This document shows, one piece after another, positions 7,006 through 14,499 of a stretch of 64,000 bases of DNA. The position numbers and the translations under genes were made by a program. How positions within the stretch are numbered: position 1 is the stretch's first letter; every line of letters begins with the position of its first letter. A model generated the notes under the pieces. It saw only the letters and a list, made by a program, of their open reading frames with translations, made no database searches and was not told the origin of the DNA. The stretch comes from Thalassospira sp. HJ. GTDB taxonomy: Bacteria > Pseudomonadota > Alphaproteobacteria > Rhodospirillales > Thalassospiraceae. The stretch covers positions 124,001 through 188,000 of the forward strand of contig NZ_JYII01000019.1 in NCBI RefSeq assembly GCF_000948415.1, in the 5' to 3' direction.

Positions 7006-8409
7006 CTAGCCGCCAATGCGATGGATGTGACACCAGGTCAAAAGATCATGGTCGCCGATTTCGCGCGTTTGGCTATCGCTATGCCAAAGGCGCAGGCGCA
7101 ATCCGGTGCCAGGCGTCATACCGATCCGCGCAATGCCATTCAGCCGCAAACTGTGCGACGCCCCGCTGCCGATTGCCGTGATGTCGTTGCTTTGCAAATG
7201 GCTGGACCAATCGGTGCCATCAAAGCGTTCGAGCGACAATGTCGTAGAAACCGACTGGTCGGTAATGGGAAAACGCACGGCGATATCAACATGATAAAAG
7301 CCGGGCGGAAGCCCCGTCACGCCATGCACACCGCTGTCATAAAGACCGTGGCTATCCTCAATCACCTGATCCCATTCGATCAGAAACGCCCCACCCGCCG
7401 GGATGGATTGGCTCGCCACCCGCGAAAGCTTGATCACCGGGCCGCTTTCATGGATCGGGGCGGCAAACCAGCGCGTGCCATCACAGATCAGATCGACCAT
7501 GTCACCGCGTGTCGGAAGCGGATAAACCGTCACCTCCGCCCCGCCATTTGTCGGGCGAATAACATTGCCAGATGCGGTCGTGATATCAACCATCGTGCCA
7601 TCACCGTTAAAAACGCGGTAGCGCACGCCATTGCGCGCAAGCGATGCCACCGGCAGGGTCAATTGCGCCCCGCTTGATAACCGAACCAGCGATCCGGTTT
7701 CGCGGATATCCATGATCCGGCTGACCGGCGCATCAATCACCGGCATGCGGCGCTCATCCTCCCACGCCAGCAGATCGCCACTGCGAAAATCAAGATTGAG
7801 CATCGCCGATGCGTTGGATCGTTCAAACGACGCAGCTGCGGTTTCAGACCGGCTTTCGGCGGCCTCGGCCCGGTTGGCAGCATCCTGTGCCTGACTTGCC
7901 TTGGTGGCCGCCTGCGCGATTTCATCGCCGGTTGGACCATTGGAAAGCCCGCTGCCATCACTGTTCCAGATCAGCGCCCGACCGGGCTCAACCCCCGGCA
8001 ATTCCGCCGATGCCGGTGCATCCTGATCCGGCCCAAAGCGCAGCGTGCCGGAAAGGGCGCGATCCACATCACCAAGGGCGGCCGTCATGAAATCAAGATC
8101 ACGCTCCAGCGCATCCCCGCGCGGGATCGACATGGCGTCAAAGGCACTCAGCCGACGCAAATGCAGCTGCCGGGCAAGGGTGATGGTGCTGCCATGTACC
8201 GGCGGGGTTTCAAACCGCACCACACCTCCGCCACCCTGATCAGCGGGCGTTAGGGCAATGTGAAACCCGGTCTCGGTTTCACTGCCATCAATGACAACCC
8301 GCACATCGCCAGCGTCAAACACATCAAAATCAAATGGAAACGTCTCGCGCACGCCGTCGCCAACGAAGGCGATGGCAGCCCGGATCTGATTGGCAAAAAC
8401 GGCACCCAT
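7006..8409 (-). CDS. Tail fibre protein, T7 gp17-like N-terminus
   Basis: 467 residues. The first about 150 (MGAVFANQIRAAIAFVGDGVRETFPFDFDVFD...LARQLHLRRLSAFDA...ALERDLDFMTAAL) match the T7-type tail fibre N-terminal domain that fastens the fibre to the tail tube. Next comes an alanine-rich coiled coil (QAATKASQAQDAANRAEAAESRSE in part, about 165-200), then a beta-rich C-terminal region. It sits right after the internal virion protein gene, as gp17 does in T7-like genomes. GGGGAAG lies upstream of the ATG. Confidence 0.85.
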   Translation of the reverse strand: MGAVFANQIRAAIAFVGDGVRETFPFDFDVFDAGDVRVVIDGSETETGFHIALTPADQGGGGVVRFETPPVHGSTITLARQLHLRRLSAFDAMSIPRGDALERDLDFMTAALGDVDRALSGTLRFGPDQDAPASAELPGVEPGRALIWNSDGSGLSNGPTGDEIAQAATKASQAQDAANRAEAAESRSETAAASFERSNASAMLNLDFRSGDLLAWEDERRMPVIDAPVSRIMDIRETGSLVRLSSGAQLTLPVASLARNGVRYRVFNGDGTMVDITTASGNVIRPTNGGAEVTVYPLPTRGDMVDLICDGTRWFAAPIHESGPVIKLSRVASQSIPAGGAFLIEWDQVIEDSHGLYDSGVHGVTGLPPGFYHVDIAVRFPITDQSVSTTLSLERFDGTDWSSHLQSNDITAIGSGASHSLRLNGIARIGMTPGTGLRLRLWHSDSQTREIGDHDLLTWCHIHRIGG

Positions 8410-8430
8410 AGCTTCTTCCCCATATAAACC

Positions 8431-8877
8431 TCAACCCCACCCATCACGCTTTGAAAACCAGGCATTCAGCCGTGCAACTGTGTCGTCTTCGACCGATCGT
8501 AAAAGTGACTTTTCGCGCCAGGCCGCCTGTTGATTGATGCGCGCGCGTTTGCGGTTGGCGGCATCGGCGTCCATATCCGCATCCTGCCGGGCGGCCTTTT
8601 CAAACCCCGCCAGCACCGCACTCGCTGATCCCGATCCACCGGCCATCAGGCCCGATGCCCCTTGCCGGGCGCGTGCGGTTGCCTGACGACGCCGAAGATC
8701 CTCTTCGCGTTTGGCGGCATCTTCGCGTTGGCGTGCTTCAAGCTCTGCCAGTTCGGCCTGCCGTGCCGCTTCGCCTTGATTGATGCGGGCTTGGGCGTTG
8801 CTTTGATTGGCGCTGATCCGTTGTCCGGTTTGCAGCACCGATGCCGCCATCGGCACGATTGATGTAAATCCACCCAT
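8431..8877 (-). CDS. Internal virion protein, gp14-like
   Basis: 148 residues, mostly alpha-helical. A short apolar N-terminus (MGGFTSIVPMAASVLQ) is followed by a long charged helix rich in A, R, E and Q (RQAELAELEARQREDAAKRE) and a glycine-rich spot (GASGLMAGGSGSAS). This resembles the small ejection protein gp14 of T7-like phages. Its ATG overlaps the stop of the tail tube B frame in an ATGA arrangement, indicating translational coupling. The large core proteins gp15 and gp16 that normally follow are absent. Confidence 0.65.
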   Translation of the reverse strand: MGGFTSIVPMAASVLQTGQRISANQSNAQARINQGEAARQAELAELEARQREDAAKREEDLRRRQATARARQGASGLMAGGSGSASAVLAGFEKAARQDADMDADAANRKRARINQQAAWREKSLLRSVEDDTVARLNAWFSKRDGWG

Positions 8878-9554
8878 CAGTCATTCACCCCCATTTCACT
8901 GGCTGCACCCAGCAATAAAAAAGGCCGGGGCAATGCCCCGGCGATGCGCCACAATCCGCTTTTAACCGTCCCGCCACTGCCTCGCCGCCAGCCAAGCGCG
9001 CGCAGCGTGATATCCCCGCTATAAAGCGCATCCTTTTCATCAGGCAGTGCAGATACCGGAAGCGCCACATCGCGCAATCCCCGACCGGTATCAACGCGCA
9101 GCTGCCCGGTTTCCTGCAAACGCAAGGTGACCGAAACCAGCCGCACGGCATTGCCGCCATGCGGGCGACTGCCATCCGATGCGGCGGGCGGCAGGGCATA
9201 AATTTCATGGGTAAAGGGCAATCCGACTTCGATCTCGGAGACCGCCCCAATGTGATCGGGCACCGTAATCGTGCCCCCGGCGACCGGGATATCATTGGCA
9301 AGAACGCCATCGCCCCAGACGCTGACTTCAAGCCCATCAAGCGCCTCAAGATTACCCCAATGACGGCGCGGCGGCTCGCCCTCCGCCACCGCTTGGTGGC
9401 GATAAAGATCAAAGCCGCATGCCAGGTCAAATACGCCGAGGAAATAGCGCCCGTCGCGTTCCAGCACGACATAAACATCCCCCCCCCGATACCGAAATCG
9501 ACCTGAAGGCACAGCCCGCAACCGATTGCGCCGACCAGGCAGTGATGGCTTCAC
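8877..9554 (-). CDS. Tail tubular protein B, C-terminal part in a shifted frame
   Basis: The reading frame continues the tail tube B protein after a frameshift. From the GGDVYVVLERDGRYFLGVFDLACG segment onward the sequence is what a gp12-like protein should show after the N-terminal frame ends; the first about 20 residues of this frame are probably not used alone. It ends in an ATGA overlap with the internal virion gene, showing that this frame is the natural 3' end. The shift lies at nine consecutive G on the coding strand; eight would fuse both parts into about 643 residues. It may be a pseudogene, a sequence error or slippage. Confidence 0.65.
   Translation of the reverse strand: MKPSLPGRRNRLRAVPSGRFRYRGGDVYVVLERDGRYFLGVFDLACGFDLYRHQAVAEGEPPRRHWGNLEALDGLEVSVWGDGVLANDIPVAGGTITVPDHIGAVSEIEVGLPFTHEIYALPPAASDGSRPHGGNAVRLVSVTLRLQETGQLRVDTGRGLRDVALPVSALPDEKDALYSGDITLRALGWRRGSGGTVKSGLWRIAGALPRPFLLLGAASEMGVND
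8914..8942 (-). terminator. Terminator-like hairpin inside the 3' end of the tail tube B gene
   Basis: GCCGGGGC...GCCCCGGC stem (8924-8942) with a three-base loop, followed on the minus strand by TTTTTTATTG. It lies within the last about 20 codons of the tail tube B frame. The T-run encodes part of RPFLLLG. Confidence 0.5.
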
Positions 9555-10806
9555 TGCGATACAGGGTCAGGGTTGCGAGCGATCCATCCTTCATCACCAC
9601 ATGCAACAAACGCCGATCAGGATCAAAGGTCTGATCAATCGGATGATTGATCAGGTGGCGTGACAGCAAGGCCAGATCGGCTGATCCATAGGCCTGCTCG
9701 ACATCGGTAAACAGGAACTCACGAATTTCGCGTCCGCTCCGCCCGGCAAAAAGCGTCGCGCCATCAACATTGACCAGCGGCACGGTGCGATCACTTTGGC
9801 TGCCAATCCGGGTCTGGCGTGTAACCTGCACATTGGCCGGCGTCAGCGGATCGCCCGTCACCATCCATTCCGAGCCGCTGGTAAAGACCTGCAAATGTCG
9901 ACCGGCGAAAATGCCGGTGATGGCGTTGACCTGATCGGCCAGCAGGGCAAATTCAATCGCCTCGTCATCAAGGCCTTCGCCAAGCTCGAAATTAAACAGA
10001 TCGCCCGATTTCGACATCCACAAACGGTTGGGCAGATCGCGCGATCCACCAATGATCAACCGGTCCTGATGGAAGGTCACGCTGCGCGGCCAACCACGCA
10101 CATCCGAGAAGGCCTGCTCGACAAAATCGACTGTCGCGTTGGTATTGGGCAAGGATTGCTTGAGTGCGATGGTCGCAGTGCGGGCATCAGCAACCGCAGT
10201 GATTTCACCCTCTATCCCCTGTATCCGCCACAGGGTGCGAACATGCCCCGCCACAAACAAATCGACATTCGCACTAATCTGGACCGTGCCGCTGGCACCT
10301 GATGGCGTCAGGGTCGCGGCGGGTTCGGCAAATTTGTAATAAGGCTGCCGGGTCCGAAGATTGGTTTTGCGCCAGGCCCAAAGGGTTGTTTGCCAGCTGC
10401 CATCGCTTGTCCGCGTCATCCGCACCGGCGGTGCATCGGGGTGCACGACCAGAAGCGTATCGGCACTTTGTGTCCAGTTCAGAAGATCAAGCTGCTCGGC
10501 CCCGAACGTGGTTTCAAACCAGACCGTCTCGACCCCATCCTCAAACACGCGCGCATGCTTGTCGCCAAAGGCCAGCAAATAGGTCTGCTCGGTATTGAAC
10601 TCGAACTGGATCAGACGCGCCCGCCCGGGCAATTCATCAATCAATCGAATACCGGGACGGCGACGCACCCCGCCAGACGGCTCGATGAACACATTACGCA
10701 GGCGCGCCGCCCCATTGGCATAAGCACTCAGATCCGATCGCCCCCAAAGCTCGGGCGCCAGTTCGCCGGTCGAAAAGGTGTTTTTCTCCAGAACACGGCG
10801 TGCCAT
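9427..10806 (-). CDS. Tail tubular protein B (gp12-like), N-terminal part, frameshifted
   Basis: 459 residues. The start MARRVLEKNTFSTGELAPELWGR and NVFIEPSGGVRRRPG are characteristic of tail tubular protein B/stabilisation proteins of podophages. Repeated beta-strand segments follow (TYLLAFGDKHARVF, DTLLVVHPDAPPVR, VTFHQDRLIIGGS, LQVFTSGSEWMVTG). It should form the tail nozzle. The last about 20 residues (GGGCLCRAGTRRALFPRRI) are out of character because the frame shifts at the G9 run near 9479-9487; the true C-terminus is in the next frame. A palindromic repeat pair lies upstream. Confidence 0.85.
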   Translation of the reverse strand: MARRVLEKNTFSTGELAPELWGRSDLSAYANGAARLRNVFIEPSGGVRRRPGIRLIDELPGRARLIQFEFNTEQTYLLAFGDKHARVFEDGVETVWFETTFGAEQLDLLNWTQSADTLLVVHPDAPPVRMTRTSDGSWQTTLWAWRKTNLRTRQPYYKFAEPAATLTPSGASGTVQISANVDLFVAGHVRTLWRIQGIEGEITAVADARTATIALKQSLPNTNATVDFVEQAFSDVRGWPRSVTFHQDRLIIGGSRDLPNRLWMSKSGDLFNFELGEGLDDEAIEFALLADQVNAITGIFAGRHLQVFTSGSEWMVTGDPLTPANVQVTRQTRIGSQSDRTVPLVNVDGATLFAGRSGREIREFLFTDVEQAYGSADLALLSRHLINHPIDQTFDPDRRLLHVVMKDGSLATLTLYRSEAITAWSAQSVAGCAFRSISVSGGGCLCRAGTRRALFPRRI

Positions 10807-10850
10807 GGCGGCTCCCTCGTTGAATTATGGTGATACGCTTGCGGATCGGG

Positions 10851-10924
10851 ATCCCCGCCTGCGCGGGGATGACGGAGCCCACAACAGATGCATGGAACGA
10901 ACGTCATTCCCGCGAAGGCGGGAA
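10851..10924. repeat. Paired palindromic repeat (REP/BIME-like), copy B
   Basis: First palindrome ATCCCCGCCTGCGCGGGGAT (10851-10870), linker ending CATGGAACGAACGTCA, second palindrome TTCCCGCGAAGGCGGGAA (10907-10924). It fills most of the spacer between the tail tube A and B genes and shares its linker with copies C, D and E. Confidence 0.85.
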
Positions 10925-10961
10925 CCTCGACCGGCAGGCTCCAAACCCAAGGCCCGCCACC

Positions 10962-11540
10962 CTACCCCCGCGCCGCAATCAGGGAAAAATCATCAATCGC
11001 ATGCGGCGTTGATTGCTGCGCATCGGCAAGCCGTGCTTCGCGCAACTGATCCTCGGCCCGCTTGAAAAGGTACTCGGCGCGTGTGCTGCTCTCGGTCAGC
11101 GGCAGGCAAAACTCGGCCGCCAGCCGCGCCATCAACGCCAGATCAAACCAGGCCGGAAAGCTGCCCTCGGGCAAGCGTGCAACATAGGCAAGATAGGCAC
11201 TGTCGCCCGCGACCTTGATCGCCTGATCGCGCAACTCAAACGCTGCGATCTTGCCACCGTCATTTTCAAGCGACAGCAAGCGGATGAAATCGCGCGGCAA
11301 GGCAAACAGATGACTGCCATCTCTGGCCGAACTTGTCCCACTCCCATCGGCCAAGCGCGACAACCAGCTCCCCCGCCCGGCAAACCGCCACGGATAGCCC
11401 GCCAGCATCCCGTCCCGCACGCTCGGATACAACATCCGGGCAATCTCGGCCTCGGCCACGTCTTCCTCAAAAGAAGAAATCGGCGCCGCCCCAACCATCA
11501 CCAAAGCCCGCGCACACAGCGCCACATCACTTAACGCCAT
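10962..11540 (-). CDS. Tail tubular protein A (gp11-like head-tail adaptor)
   Basis: 192 residues starting MALSDVALCARALVMVGAAPI, the usual opening of tail tubular protein A, with EAEIARMLYPSVRDGMLAGYPWRFA (in part) and LPRDFIRLLSL typical of this family. The protein forms the adaptor ring between portal and tail nozzle. The frame is open 5 codons further to a TTG, but a GGGGG motif spaced about 8 bases before the ATG supports the start used here. A terminator separates it from the upstream collar gene. Confidence 0.85.
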   Translation of the reverse strand: MALSDVALCARALVMVGAAPISSFEEDVAEAEIARMLYPSVRDGMLAGYPWRFAGRGSWLSRLADGSGTSSARDGSHLFALPRDFIRLLSLENDGGKIAAFELRDQAIKVAGDSAYLAYVARLPEGSFPAWFDLALMARLAAEFCLPLTESSTRAEYLFKRAEDQLREARLADAQQSTPHAIDDFSLIAARG

Positions 11541-11553
11541 CCGTTTTGCCCCC

Positions 11554-11586
11554 AAACAAAAACGGGGCCCGGAAAACCGGACCCCG
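11554..11586 (-). terminator. Rho-independent terminator after the tail collar gene
   Basis: Stem CGGGGCCCGG / CCGGACCCCG (11563-11586) with an AAAA loop, followed on the minus strand by TTTTTGTTTGG. It lies between the collar-domain gene and tail tube A. Confidence 0.8.
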
Positions 11587-11607
11587 CAATAAAGTCAACC
11601 GCCAGAC

Positions 11608-12267
11608 TTACGATGCCGACGGATAAAACGCCTTGATCGCATAGGTCATCGCGATGTTGCGTGGGCGAACAGAACCAGAATATCCACTGGCCCCAGCCGC
11701 TCCGGGAAGAGTGCTTGTCGCGTTTGTACCAATCCCCCGTAAGCGACCTTGGGGATAATTTTCAGTATCATAGTTATCAAGTCCGAGGGATTCGGCTATT
11801 GCTCCGGAAGTTAATTGCGTCGAAGCAGACCAAACAGCATCATCTTGAGTATCAAAGCCAACGATACTTGGTTTTTGCCAACTTCCAAACACACGCCCAT
11901 CATCAACACCGCGACCATCATCAAAACCGCGTACGAACTCGCCACGAAGGTCCGGCAGGTTAAAGGTCGACACCTGATCACCATGCCCCCAAAGGGTGCC
12001 AATGGTGGCAAACAGATCGGCATAGTCGGTACGTGAAACGGCCGAACCATCACACACCAGCCAGCCGGTCGGCGGGGCGGGCATGGCAAAGGCTGAAACC
12101 GTGCCGATTTCGCTGCCAATAATGACACCACCGCCAGCCGTGCCACCACCAGAAATCAACGTTTCGATGGCCTGAAGCAGTTGGGTTTTGTCATCGCAAT
12201 CGGGCCAGATACCCGCACCCTGAATAACGTTCAGAACTTCACATTCCACTGGGGTTGAACCCTGCAT
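11608..12267 (-). CDS. Phage tail collar domain protein
   Basis: About 219 residues. A collar domain (GTVSAFAMPAPPTGWLVCDG, then LFATIGTLWGHGDQVSTFNLPDLRGEFVRG) is unmistakable in the centre. The C-terminus ends SVRPRNIAMTYAIKAF, the usual close of collar-type fibres. It acts as a tail fibre or virion decoration protein. An ATG 13 codons upstream exists, but AAGGAG spaced 7 bases before the chosen ATG decides the start. It lies in the capsid-to-tail interval, bounded by terminators on both sides, unlike a simple late operon. Confidence 0.85.
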   Translation of the reverse strand: MQGSTPVECEVLNVIQGAGIWPDCDDKTQLLQAIETLISGGGTAGGGVIIGSEIGTVSAFAMPAPPTGWLVCDGSAVSRTDYADLFATIGTLWGHGDQVSTFNLPDLRGEFVRGFDDGRGVDDGRVFGSWQKPSIVGFDTQDDAVWSASTQLTSGAIAESLGLDNYDTENYPQGRLRGIGTNATSTLPGAAGASGYSGSVRPRNIAMTYAIKAFYPSAS

Positions 12268-12287
12268 GGGCAGTCTCCTTGGCTGGG

Positions 12288-12320
12288 TAAAAAGAAACCC
12301 CGGCAACTTGTGTCACCGGG
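12288..12320 (-). terminator. Rho-independent terminator after the small head-region gene
   Basis: Stem CCCCGG...CCGGGG (12297-12320) followed on the minus strand by TTTCTTTTT. It lies between the 91-residue gene and the collar gene. Confidence 0.7.
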
Positions 12321-12365
12321 GCGAGGTTGAGGGAGGATGGAAAGGTTGGATCGGACTTATCCGGA

Positions 12366-12641
12366 TCAGTCGGTGTTTGAGGTACCAACCGCCGTCATGT
12401 CACGGACATCGACACCGCCTGCGCCAGCACTTGCGACGACGAACAGGCCGCCCGACATGGTGGCGTCGCGGTTGGTGTTGGCGATGATGAAATCGCCGAC
12501 GCGCAGCATGTCACGTGCATCGGCAAAATAGTCGGCGGTATCGACGTCAGCGGCGACGTCGGGGGTGATGTAGTGCCACAGCGTAAAGCCGTTGGCATAG
12601 GCCAGAACACTGAGGTTTCTGGCTTTGAAACCTTCTGCCAT
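12366..12641 (-). CDS. Small phage structural-region protein
   Basis: 91 residues: MAEGFKARNLSVLAYANGFTLWHYITPD, then ADYFADARDMLRVGDFIIANT and GGLFVVASAG. This short beta-rich protein recurs next to capsid genes in alphaproteobacterial prophages and could be a capsid decoration protein, though no experimentally known homologue comes to mind. AGGAG is spaced 7 bases upstream of the ATG. It follows the capsid gene after a palindromic repeat and is followed by a terminator. Confidence 0.65.
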   Translation of the reverse strand: MAEGFKARNLSVLAYANGFTLWHYITPDVAADVDTADYFADARDMLRVGDFIIANTNRDATMSGGLFVVASAGAGGVDVRDMTAVGTSNTD

Positions 12642-12689
12642 TTCGGGCTCCTGTTGTTAGGAAATGTTGGGCTGAGCGGTTGGCACGAG

Positions 12690-12762
12690 ATCCCCGCCTG
12701 CGCGGGGATGACGGTGCTGAATTAAGTGCATGGAACGAACGTCATTCCCGCGCAGGCGGGAA
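12690..12762. repeat. Paired palindromic repeat (REP/BIME-like), copy C
   Basis: ATCCCCGCCTGCGCGGGGAT at 12690-12709 and ATTCCCGCGCAGGCGGGAA at 12744-12762, joined by a linker that ends GCATGGAACGAACGTC. It sits between the capsid gene and the small 91-residue gene. Confidence 0.85.
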
Positions 12763-12794
12763 CCTCGAACAGCATGCTGAACAGGGCTTTGGCG

Positions 12795-13610
12795 CTATTC
12801 CTGTGCTTGCAGGCACACCACGCCATCGCCATCAATCAGCGTTGCGCCTTGGCTCATGGAGTTGTTGACAAAGTGGGCTGCGTGATCGCCATGCCAGGTG
12901 ATGTCGGACTGAACATCCGAGCCGATGGCGTGGCCAATGGCGGTTCGGTGATACCAGAAGCAGGACCGAATGCCGCTTGCCACCGGAAGGCCCGAATGGG
13001 GCATCCAGAGCGTCCCGAGCCAGCGTTTGGCCTGTGTTCCCTTCCACGGCAGATCGTCATCGCCGATATAGTCAGATCGCGAAAACTCATCGATCAGCAG
13101 CAGCTCAGACCACTGCTTCCAGCCGACAATCGCATAGCGCTGCCCGTCATCAGGCACATCGCGATCACCAAGGCTTTCGAACGCCATCATCACCTTATCA
13201 AGGGTCATGCCCTCGGTATTATCGGGCACAACATCGCTGGCCCCGACCAGGGCATTAATGATGAGCTCGTCGGTCTTGCGGCCGAGCGCATAGGCCCCGG
13301 CATTGGCCAGAACCATCTTTTCATCATGGTTGATCTTGAGCTCATCGAGCGCATCAACCCAGTCGCCGGCATAGTAATCGCGCAGATCACAACGCACTGC
13401 CTCGTGATCGACATTCATCACCGGCACCTTGCCATGGCGGGCCTTGGTGGTTGCCGTACCCTTGCCGACCTTCTGGAAAACCGTGGTCGCGCCCTTGATG
13501 GAATTTTTTACCCGCACCGTGTTGCGAAGTTTCGATCCCATGCGTTGATAGGCCTGATGCACATCGGCCTGAAAATGGTCGATGAAGCTTTGATCAATCG
13601 TGGTTGTCAT
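12795..13610 (-). CDS. Major capsid protein (T7-group)
   Basis: 271 residues: MTTTIDQSFIDHFQADVHQAYQRMGSKLR, then VRVKNSIKGATTVFQKVGKGTA, DYYAGDWVDALDELKINHDEK and ALGRKTDELIINAL. This is the pattern of the capsid proteins of podophage-type prophages in alphaproteobacteria (HK97 fold). It is shorter than T7 gp10 (345). It follows the scaffold gene after a 0.9 kb spacer full of inverted repeats, so its transcription may start separately. No frameshift is seen. Confidence 0.85.
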   Translation of the reverse strand: MTTTIDQSFIDHFQADVHQAYQRMGSKLRNTVRVKNSIKGATTVFQKVGKGTATTKARHGKVPVMNVDHEAVRCDLRDYYAGDWVDALDELKINHDEKMVLANAGAYALGRKTDELIINALVGASDVVPDNTEGMTLDKVMMAFESLGDRDVPDDGQRYAIVGWKQWSELLLIDEFSRSDYIGDDDLPWKGTQAKRWLGTLWMPHSGLPVASGIRSCFWYHRTAIGHAIGSDVQSDITWHGDHAAHFVNNSMSQGATLIDGDGVVCLQAQE

Positions 13611-13750
13611 CGCCTTTTATCCCCTTGTTTCAGATATGATTTTGTCGCGTGCACAAGCAGCCGCCGGGGTTCAATTGCGCCATCTGCCACAATTGCCCCA
13701 AACCCGGTCATTTTCCGGTCATGGTTTGATGTTTTAAGAAAGCCGTCGAT

Positions 13751-14017
13751 GGAGCCTCATCCCTCGATTTTGCATCGTTTTGCCTGAGGCATTCATCTTT
13801 CCAGCAAGGAAAGGATCGCAGAGCGTAGCGGCACTACGGTCAAGGTCCTTGACGCTGCGGGAGAGATGAATGCCCCGGCCCGAAGGGTTCGTGTTTGGCG
13901 ACGTTTTACGTCGTTACAGCGCTTGCACGATGTGCCACATCGTTCTGCGCGCCGTGCCTTGCCAAACGGTTCGCCAAACGCGAACAAAACCGGTGCAAAA
14001 TCGAGGGGTGAGGCTCC
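13751..14017. repeat. 267-bp nested inverted-repeat element
   Basis: Outer arms of 24 bp at 13751-13774 and 13994-14017 are inverted copies with a single mismatch (GGAGCCTCATCCCTCGATTT... versus its complement). An inner pair, GGCATTCATCT / AGATGAATGCC, lies at 13788-13798 and 13864-13874. Further small palindromes are GACGTTTTACGTC (about 13900) and GATGTGCCACATC (about 13930). No coding frame in it looks real. It is a mobile-element remnant or a structured RNA between scaffold and capsid genes. Confidence 0.6.
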
Positions 14018-14100
14018 GTGGGACACGCACCGGATTTGCCCCGACCTGTTGCACCCGAAGGGCTCGCCTGTGCGTTACAAACAAGAAAAGAGTGTCTGCC

Positions 14101-14229
14101 GTGAAGAAGTCGGTTTTGCTTGTGTTCGGCCTGATCGGGCTGGGTGTTGCGGGCTATTTCCTTTTACCGATGACCCCGATCCCCGATTACGTCCACGCGG
14201 TCATGGACCGCGCGGATAAGCTTTTCTAG
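14101..14229 (+). CDS. Possible 42-residue single-TM membrane protein
   Basis: GTG start with GAAAAGAG about 8 bases upstream. The peptide begins VKKSVLLVFGLIGLGVAG, a strong membrane segment, followed by YFLLPMTPIPDYVHAVMDRADKLF. It is on the strand opposite to all phage genes and wedged between two inverted-repeat elements; its TAG stop is within the CTAG at the edge of the right element. No family is known to me. It could be chance coding potential, but the hydrophobic profile and codon use look real. Confidence 0.45.
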   Translation: MKKSVLLVFGLIGLGVAGYFLLPMTPIPDYVHAVMDRADKLF

Positions 14230-14492
14230 GGTCCAAACTCATTCACATAATCGTCCCGGTCGCCCGGATTTGTGCGGATATGCGGAGCGAAATCACAGAA
14301 AGATCTATATCTTTCAAGATTTTGCGACAAAATAGCCCGTGCAAATCCGGGTGATCCGAAGGACAACCGCTATGAGAGAAAGCCCCTTCGTCAAATCCCT
14401 TGACCGGGGATCGCCCCGCTCTGCGGGTTTTTCCTAGATTTTTCTCTCATAGCGGTTGCCGGGTCGGTCATGTGAATGAGTTTGGACCCTAG
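14226..14492. mobile_element. MITE-like element with perfect terminal inverted repeats
   Basis: Terminal arms beginning GGTCCAAACTCATTCACAT are perfect inverted copies, 23 bp each including the CTAG at both ends (14226-14248 and 14470-14492). A second nested pair, AACCGCTATGAGAGAAA and its complement, lies at 14365-14381 and 14441-14457. The flanking CTAG (or TA) fits a target duplication of the IS5 or IS630/mariner type. No transposase frame is inside, so it would be non-autonomous. Confidence 0.65.
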
Positions 14493-14499
14493 GTCAGGC

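Noticed and set aside
12726-13787. Plus-strand open frame opposite the capsid gene
   Set aside because: It begins in a palindromic repeat and mirrors the capsid gene; no protein features.
13793-14026. 77-residue minus-strand frame within the nested inverted-repeat element
   Set aside because: Arg/Ala-rich translation of a structured repeat with no ribosome site; treated as non-coding.
13870-14100. Extended N-terminal reading of the 42-residue plus-strand frame
   Set aside because: The upstream part is Arg/Cys-rich repeat translation; only the membrane-like end from the GTG looks real.
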